Origin: Volvox africanus
Lineage: Eukaryota; Chlorophyta; Chlorophyceae; Chlamydomonadales; Volvocaceae
Assembly: GCA_030268105.1 (NCBI GenBank)
Contig: BSDZ01000094.1
Location: 2,422,501-2,486,500, forward strand
Direction of reading: 5' to 3'
DNA: 64,000 nucleotides
This document shows, in pieces, positions 54,701 to 63,700 of the stretch. Below the pieces are notes generated by a model. It did not search any database and was not told the origin of the DNA. It worked only from the letters and a program-made list of their open reading frames with translations. The number at the start of each line of letters is the position of its first letter. The first letter of the stretch is position 1. A program made the position numbers and the translations under genes.

Positions 54701-57700
54701 AGGCTGCAACTGCTTTGCACGTCTTTATGATTGCTTTGCTTGATTTGCACGTAGTTACCTCATTGGGGGTAACGTCAAGTCATTGTCAGTGGCTGTTATG
54801 TTAACGGGATTCACTTATCTGGTATCCATGGTCAGTTGGCGACAAGCCAGGATATTCAGGCCGATGATTCTGTGCTGGGCACAGCATGGTCTGGGGTTGG
54901 AGGTTCGATTCCCATGTTGTATTGGGATAGATTTCCCACTGGCAGTAGCCCAGGGTCGGGAAGCCCAGGTTTGGGGTCCTCCAAGGGCCGTTGAGGTTTG
55001 AGTCCTCATGTACACGGCAACACCGTTGAGCTGGTATTGCTCACGGGGATATAATCAGCACATGTTCATATGTGTGGGAAAGACAGTTTCCTCCCAACAT
55101 ACTTGGTTGCGCACTGGGCGCAGTATGTCTGATTTTTGGAGGGTCAAGTCCTCCGAAGGATGTGGCAGTACGGCGGTTTCTGTTGTTCACTAGAGCACCG
55201 AAGAGTGATGTGCTAGTGCAGACCGTGATAGTACGGCAGCTTGTGGTAACCGATGCAACACCATTGGGTGTTTTGCTAGTGAAGGCCACAACAATACAGC
55301 AGTTTGAGGCAACACCTGAAGCGTGTCTAAATGCCTCGGTTCCTGTGAGGAATGGCAGCTGAGTTCTGCGATCCCTAGCACCCCTTAGTTGGAGGTTGGT
55401 TGCTGAGTTATGTGTATCTAAATGCCCCTGTGGGGTATGGCGGTTGAGTAACGCCACGAGAAGTGTCACCATGAGGGTGTACACAATCTTTTATCGCATC
55501 TTGTGTCTGGGCATCGTAAGGGTGCCATTGGCCCATCGAGGTGAAGACCCAATCAGATGTGTTTCGAGCCCTATTTCATACCAGTGGTAAACCGCTTGAG
55601 TGCGTTCATGGTCTGTCAATTTAGGGCAGTGCGGACCGTTGCAGAACAGCAATGTAGGCACTTGGTCAAGTAGTGGCGTGGTTTTGACACCAGGGGGCGG
55701 TGGAGTCATTCCATTGGCCCTGAATCTCAACGTGCAATTATCTGATGAGTGCGTCATGTTTAGGAGTAATTCCAAGCAGATCAATGTGCAGAACCCCTAC
55801 TGCAAGAGCGGGCCTCTATGTGTGAGGCTGCGTTTTTCATGGTGTTTGGTGTAAGATAAGGCGGCAGTTTAGCTGATGAAGGCACTTGGAGAGATAAAAT
55901 TTAAGAAGTGCATTACGGCGATGGGGTTGGCCGAGTAAGCATTATAAGTTTGTTTGGGGCGAACTTGTTTGGCTTAAGTTTTTCGGTTTCAAGAACCGCC
56001 CTGGTTGAAATTATCTTCTTTCACTTGTTGCTAGGCATGTCTCGAGGGGGCGTGTTATGAAATGGTATATCAGTTGGATATAGTGATCCATACTAGCAAC
56101 AATCCCGCTGTTGTAGCTGTACTCGGCGGTAAGCTATTGACCCGCGTTCATACTGTTTGTAGTGCTATACGCATAAGTATATGTGCCGACTCCAGAACGA
56201 ACTATTCGGACTTCTATACTATCAGATAATATGTAACGTATACTTTCTCGTTATTACGTCAGGCTTCCTAATGTCTGATAGTCTACGTCTCAATAATCGA
56301 TCATGCAGGTGCATAAAGTGTGTGGAGTAAAGGTGCGGACCAATCGCAAGTTGCAGATGTTGGTAAGATGTCCCCAGTATTTTAATCAGAAGTACCGCCG
56401 CAACAGCAGCTAGGACCTCGCCCTTATAGAATTTTTACATGCTACCATACGTTACTTTAATCCACTAGGGAGGAAACGTGGACGCACGCGTTGTACGCGA
56501 CACGTTATACCATCCGACGGTGTGGGAACCAATACTGCACACACTTTTGGGGCGAAATCTTCAAAACTTTGATTCCATGAATCACAATCCTTAATATAGT
56601 GCGATACTGTTGTCTCCTAGTTGCCCACTGGTAGCGCCGACCGCTTGTTCCGGGATACATTCGAGAATTGCTCGCGACTAACGGAGACATTGCCCGGCGC
56701 ATAGAGACTTTTGACATAAGCACCCAAGTTTCTGATAAATTTGACTGCGACCTCTTTTCGTGGATGCGACTTTCCGCGCAAAACACTACCTAAAGAATGT
56801 CTGTTAAGTTTCAAATACTGCTGGCGCAAACAGTTTTGCAAAAGGTTGCCGTTCGCGAATACATTCTAGGATAACGTATGTACCGCGGGTCAAAAGAATA
56901 CCCTCCCCTTCTCGATCTCTAGTGATCGGTTACATCACGTTCGACGTTCGATAGATCACGTTAGTTACCTCAGGTTTCCCAATGTTAAGTCCCTTAAGTT
57001 TCAGAAAACAATAACGTAACATAGCACGCAAAATAAGTATTAGCTGGCCTTATTTGTAAAAGGAACAGTAAAAGCTGCTGAACATATAGATCCCCTCCGT
57101 TCCTCACAGCCCAGCCACACATACACACTGGTACAGCATGGCACGGCATGGCACGGTGAAGTAAACATGGGTGAACGGATGAGGGTGGATACAAGGGAAG
57201 ATAGGGACTGTCAGGTAGTGGCCACGAGTGAAGCAAAGCCCCCCTATCCCACACACATACACACCGCCTGTATGTATATACATGCAGATACCTTGTGATC
57301 CCAAAGCAAGGCAAGGATGCGGCCAGCAGACTCATGGGGCCGTTGGGTCGCACAGGGTACGGCATGTTGACGAACAGCACGTCGTACAACTGCACCATAG
57401 GGCGAGTCCCCGCAGGTGATGTGTTCAGTATCCACGCGTCCGCCATTCCGTACAGGTCAAGCTGGGTGGGAGCGGGTCGGTTGGGGTCACCTAGGAGGAC
57501 CAGCTGCTGGTCCGGACTCAGAGGAACCTGCGCGTGCATGTGACGTGGGTCAGGGATGGATGTGTGATGTAGACAGGTAGTGGGATACGTGTTTGCATCA
57601 CCGATCATTAATGGCAGGCAGATTGGCAAATTACATGTATGTACAGGCCGGTCAACCGGAGGAAATGCGTCAAACAATCAACAAGACAAAATTTATTGGC

Positions 57701-60700
57701 CCCAGCAATATAGTAGGGCAACCGTTAGAGTAATCTCCAGAAGATTGTTTCTGTGTTACTGTTGTGCGACGTGTGTTGATCGCATTGTCTTGGGGCCTCA
57801 TTCTTCTGGTGAACGAAGTCATTCTGCCATCAGTCAGGAGAGCTTGCTTCATCCAAGTCGCAAGCTTCATTCCTAGTGTCGTAGCTAGTTGAATGCCGCA
57901 AAGATAAATGCTGAACAGGGTGCTTCTTGCACCTTAAACTGTAAGTTGTCTGTGTCGTACATTGTACGACTACCACATTCTCCCCCCTCTGGAAAAAACG
58001 TCCGGGGCACCCTCGCCGGCCATATCAGCCTGTGCTTGACATCACCTACCCTGGTCACGGGAATTTTCAGTTCTTAAGTCAAGATATGCCCCAACTAATA
58101 ACCTAATACGTGTCACATTATTCATGGTTTTTCCAAGCATATGTCCTTATACACTGCTGATCAACTACTTCACTTACACGTGTGAGATTTTGTAGGATAA
58201 AGCACGTCAGTTCAGTTCTGAACAGCTTGCCGGATGGTTCCTTACTGGGGACCCCAGGATAGGATCCAAATAATCTGACGGTCACGTCTCAATACCTTTT
58301 ACTGAGTGCCACAAAAGCCTCTATCTCAAGATCCTAATTACGTGCCTCTTGCACGTTATTGTGACTCTATGTGTGCCGTACCTTGTAGTGCTACTACACC
58401 TAGAGTGTGGTATTACGGTACTTGCCTTAGTTCCTTGCTACGGAAGTAGTCATTTGCCTACACCTTCTATGTGCAAGCAAAATGGTTAAGGGTTGCATGC
58501 CCCATGTAACTGGGGTATCCAGGATGGTCCGGAATTTGGACATCTTCCGATCGGGCCAAACTGTTTAGGCCTAAACAATTTGGCGGATATTAACACAGAG
58601 ATACAACAGTAACCATGACACTGTAATTGGTAAACTCACTTGAGTTTGATCCCACCGGTTGATCATATATATGTACTTCCTTAGGACATATCAATGTATT
58701 CTCTGCCTTAACGACTGCAACTCTTTTAGGGGGATGGCTTGCTTGCCATACTGATGAGCTAAGGTACCTATGCCCTGACTTTCCAATCAACTGTTAGTCA
58801 TCACTACCACTAGTTTGGGAGTGATATAACATCCCATAGAGCATCCCAAATTTTAACCCCAGCTAATCAGTGCGCATGGTGCCTTCTGTTGCATCATGCT
58901 CTTAGACAGAGCTCGAGAGTTAACATTATAATTAAACATCCTTTATAAATTATCATCAAGATCCTACACCTTCTATCCAGAACTTTCTAGAAGCCATATG
59001 ATTGGCTTAACTAGCAGTCCTGAGCCGGTTAGGAGCCGGTTCTGGCTCTGAAGGGATCCATCAGATAGAGATTGATAATGCGGTGCGTGGAAGCAAGAGA
59101 GGCCTGCGTCCCTGGTGCTCCTTGCTTGTATGATACGCAAAGGAGTTCCTGATGGGAAATCGATACATGTAAGCATCTTCTTCTTCATATCATCATGGTA
59201 TTACAGCCAGCGTTTGGCAACATACCCTGGATTGTTAGAGGGTTGATCCTCAGAGATCTCTTTTCGTGGGCTGGCCGTTACTACTGCTGAGCTTTGTGTT
59301 ATCGCATCTGCAGGATGCATGCCACGCATTAAGTGGGGGATATATACACCTTTCCCACCAGCCACATGGCCTTTGTGGCATCACAACAGTTTAGGTTATG
59401 GTTTGTTCACTTCCTGATTACAGACAGATTTGGTTGGTGGAGGCATAAAGCGGTCAGTCTCAGCTTTGCTAGCTGTCAGGAGTCTACATTAGGATCTCGC
59501 TACTCTCTCCCATCGTCCAGCTTCTCATAACTCAACCGCATCGCATGCACAGGTAATAACCCACAAGAATCAAGTCATGCACTATGATCACTAGAATGCC
59601 ATATCTCCTCTCCCTGCCATAGACATATTATAATCCTAGATCTCAGGGTGCGGCTAAAAAGAAATGACATGCATCCCCAAAGATGACCCTGAAGTTTAGG
59701 GTGCCATGGTGGCTTATCAGTGGTTGCAAGTTCAATCTGGAATGCCAACGCCTTGCTTGTTTCTTCTTGAGAACCGGGATGGCTAAGGATCTGCAAGGGC
59801 CCCAGCGACAAGAGTTGGTGCAAGCTGCCTTCTTTAAGCTTCCTTAAAAAAGGCAGGGCCCCTTAATATCCGTACTGTGAGATAGCTTAAATAGCGATTT
59901 AGATATTGAGGTTTAATGGCGCCATGAGCACACAAACACACACAATAGCCAGAGAGCATAGCAGGGTGCATGAACTGCACTACTTGGGAGTGCTGATTTC
60001 CGATTCCCAAACTCAAACAATTTGTGCACGTGGATGTAATAGGTTTAAGCATTCTCTACTTAACCCTCGATTCCGCGGCTTTGATAAAGTGATTAAGAAT
60101 AAACAAGTTTCACAGTCTCAATTGTCCCAGCCCGCAGTCCAACCCTTGCCTCTCGCACTGTAACCAAGGCGAACTAACTGATACATTAGCATGGCTTATG
60201 AACATGTAGTCAAACTGCGCTGCATAACTGAAAAAGTCTGAAACTCAACAATTTGCATGCTTGGCGTGCGTGGCACGACGTTACATAGCGCTACGTGAAC
60301 GCGGCCCAAGACACACTTCACCATGCCACACGTGCAAATTGTTGGGTTGAGATCCAGGATTAGCGAACCCAACTATAATAGTTAATGCGCCCTGCACACG
60401 CACTCGCTGGCCACTGAGCGTGTGTGTGTATGTGTGTGTTTATGTGTTCACGTGTGTGTTCACACGCACACAGGTGCACATGTAAACCTCCATGTATCCA
60501 TGATATCTAAAGTACCACATGGTACTGAGGCCCCAGACCTTTTTCCAGCTTCAAGAAAGCCGACACCAATTTTTGTTGTTGGCTACAGATGAGATGCAGT
60601 AGTTGTACATGGACGGCCCACACACCAGCACAATATCAAGTTTCAGAAGCACCCTATCAGCATATCGACAGGCCTTAGCGGCTCTCAACTGCTACATGAC

Positions 60701-63700
60701 ATGCCATGCAATATAGAATGTATAGGGCTATAATAATGCTTCTCAGATAGGCAAATAACTATGTTTGGTCGTTACACACACACGCACACACACACACGCA
60801 CACACACACGGACATGGGCAATCCTACAGGGCAGGGCCCTCTGAGATGCTTCATGCTGGGCCCCCAAAGTAGGAGCAGCAGGGATAGCCCGGCTTTTCAT
60901 TGGTGTACGTCCTTGTCCGACCTCACTGGCAGGACTCATCAATGGCTGAATGCTCTGCAAGGGAAGTGCAAACCTTCTTATGGGGGCCTTGTGGTGCGCG
61001 GTGGCTTGAAACCCACCTGATGGCCAGTATGTGTTGTGTTACGGTTCGATTATCGTCAATGCGATGGTCAGTGCAACCTAACAAGACGATAAGCGAACGT
61101 TATTAATGCCTATCTACAACTAAGTATATTTGTATATATTTCACTAGTTATGCATTACTAGGGTTCATCACACTTGCGGATCGACGATCTGGTGTGAGTT
61201 GTACCGTGTATCGGTATGGGGAGTATAACATGCGCGAGGACGGCCGAATAGCTTAAATCTTTTCCGAGTCCTAGTTCGGATGATCTTTGATACTATCATA
61301 ATACACTGTTATTGGCCCGAGCCAAGCTTGCAAACCAGTAGCCAGCTGGATGACGATTGCCTGCCAACGGTTCTGATAGCCGAATGCACCGCATCGCATC
61401 TAATTGACTGCAAGTTGTAACCTTTTCGCTCTGAAGTCTTCCGCTGCCCCTGAGATCGCGTCCGAATGCTTTTGCCTGTCTTGTGAGCATTTCGGCACTT
61501 TGCACTTAACACCCAGAAGTGCAGATAAGTGCATAAGCAGCGAAGAGGGATACATCAATATGTAGGTGGTCCCATCAGGGCTGACACAGGGATAGGGGCT
61601 GCAAAGAGCAAGAGAATCTGCGAAATCAAGCAACCCAGTGAACCCTGGTGGCCCCAACAATGGGGTACACGTGCCCAATTGTAAATAATTAAAACCTTTA
61701 TAAGACACGCCAGCCTAAGGGCCGACGTAACCACAATAATTATAATGGTATGAGTAATAATTATACAAACAAACAAGGGTATTATAACAATTATAATGGT
61801 ATGAGTAATAATTATACAAACAAACAAGGGTATTATAACAATTATAATGGTATGAGTAATAATTATACAAACCCATCCACCAACCTCACCGGCTCCCACA
61901 TGTCATCCCCCGTCTGCTGATGAAGCACCACATCCTCGGTGATGGACAGAATCACTGTTGTGGTGGACTCATCCACGAACGCCTTCCTGGTTGCTGAAAG
62001 CAGCTATGGTCCATTTGCCACTGCCCTGGCGGCACAGGGCCGAGGCGTCTTTAAACCAAAACCTGGACAAGTTAATGTGGCATTGCGCCAATGCACCTGG
62101 CCCCCCGCCCCCGGGACGCCATTTTCTGGCCCCGGTGTCCAGGAGGTCATGTTGGCGATGTGCATGATACCATCTTCAATGACCACCCCGGAATTGTACG
62201 ACCACGTGTAGGGAGAGGAACACACCGCCTGCTGCAGAAGCCGGAGGTCAATACAGGCCATTATGATGACAATATCCTCCAGCTCCAGTATGGCACCAGC
62301 TGGTAGCTCGATGGGTGAGAATGACAACTGGGACAGCACCACGCCTGCATTTCCGGGTACGTAACCGACAGTGTAGAAGCCCATCGACTTCAAGGCCAAC
62401 CTGTGACCTGTGGGCGGGACAGGCCAACACCTAGTATGTATTTTGCAGCATAAGTGCACATGCATGCGCATATTGATGTGCGATTGTGTGTATGAGGCAT
62501 GGACGACCTATCAGAGTGTTGCCAAATGGGAAGGAAAGGGTGTGTAATGTGGTGCCATGATGCACAGCATTCATGTGTTATAAGCAGGAGGGACCGCACT
62601 CGGGGCAGCTAGTTTACTGTTGCATAGTTGCTAATTGTGAATGGTTGGTGATGCGGGTGTATGATAACGAACAATGTTGGCGCATAGCAGAATGCACCCT
62701 TAAACATGTAGGGGCCAACCAGAAGTACTTGAAGTCATACATCCCCACAAAGGCAAAGTAGCAGTTGAGAGCCGCAAAAGCCTCTCGAGATGCTGATAGG
62801 GTGCTTCTGCACCTTGATATTGTGATGGTGTGTGCCGTACATATGCGACTACTACAATCTCCTCCCTTTGGAGGGCACGTCTCGGGCTGACTCTATCAGC
62901 TGATGTTAACCATCACCTACCCCGGCCATGGGAGGTTATAGACTCTTCCCATGTCACCACATGTGTTATGGCCCACGTGCGTCCTAGCACTCATGGTTTT
63001 TTAAGCATCACGTCCTATTACCAACTCAACTACTCTCCTACAAAGCATTTTCAGAGTTTGAGATATACTTATGCTATTGTGCTGGTGTATGCCGTACATG
63101 TACAACTACTACAGGCAAAGCCAGGTTGAGATGCATCTTCCAGGTGCCAAACAGTTCTTGTGCACGTATGTGCCAAGTGTCCGACCTCCAGCATGGCCCA
63201 TTCGCAAAGCTAGCATCATCAGCAGCAGGAATGATGATGATGTATTTCACTTCAATTTCAACCCGCCCATCGATTAATGCAAATATTGCATACTTTGTCC
63301 TGCGAACAGCAGATCGATGCCCGAGATTCATCAAGCCAAGATGACAGAACCGGCCCCTTCCGTAATATAATGAACGAAAGCCCCATATCTTCATGCATGC
63401 ATGTACAGAACCAAAAAGTAGGATCACAAAGAAAGGACACGGCCAGGCATACTTCCATGCAAACATGCCAGCCATAATCAAACATTCCTGTGCATCCGAT
63501 GCTGATCTTGTGAAACATCTTTATACTGATCGATCGTAACGCCGCTTGCTCCATGATATAAGCAGGCAGGCAGGCAGGCAGCAGGCATGAAGTATTGGAG
63601 TTAGTTGGCTCTTGATTTACGTACCTGGCAGAAGGCGGATAGCGGGGCGGGAAGTGAAACGCCAATCCAGTACCGAGTACTTCCAGACATTTTTGCGCGG

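Larger units (their letters stand above)
51766..56292 (+). mobile_element. Degenerate Ty1/copia element in a receptor intron
   Basis: Two 240-bp direct LTRs, 51766-52005 and 56053-56292 (TGTTATGAAATGG ... GTCTCA), differ at only a few sites. A primer-site-like GGTTATGAGCCCCGG follows the left LTR, and a polypurine run CGAGGGGGCG precedes the right one. Only gag is legible. The pol part is decayed (LGPVHLDVCG at about 53520 recalls the integrase start) and is disrupted by a 58-bp minisatellite. The flanks (ATAGA / ATAAT) do not give a clean duplication; the left flank is a (TA)n run that may have changed. Confidence 0.8.

Noticed and set aside
53594..54750. Three overlapping 320-340-codon minus-strand frames
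   Set aside because: They are the same 58-bp minisatellite read in three frames; no conserved domain and no selection for one frame.
56505..56841. Two overlapping small minus-strand frames
   Set aside because: No domain, no splice support, and they overlap each other in different frames.
61555..61899. Hydrophobic 114-codon frame resembling a membrane protein
   Set aside because: Comes from the 51-bp minisatellite in an intron plus the end of a receptor exon.
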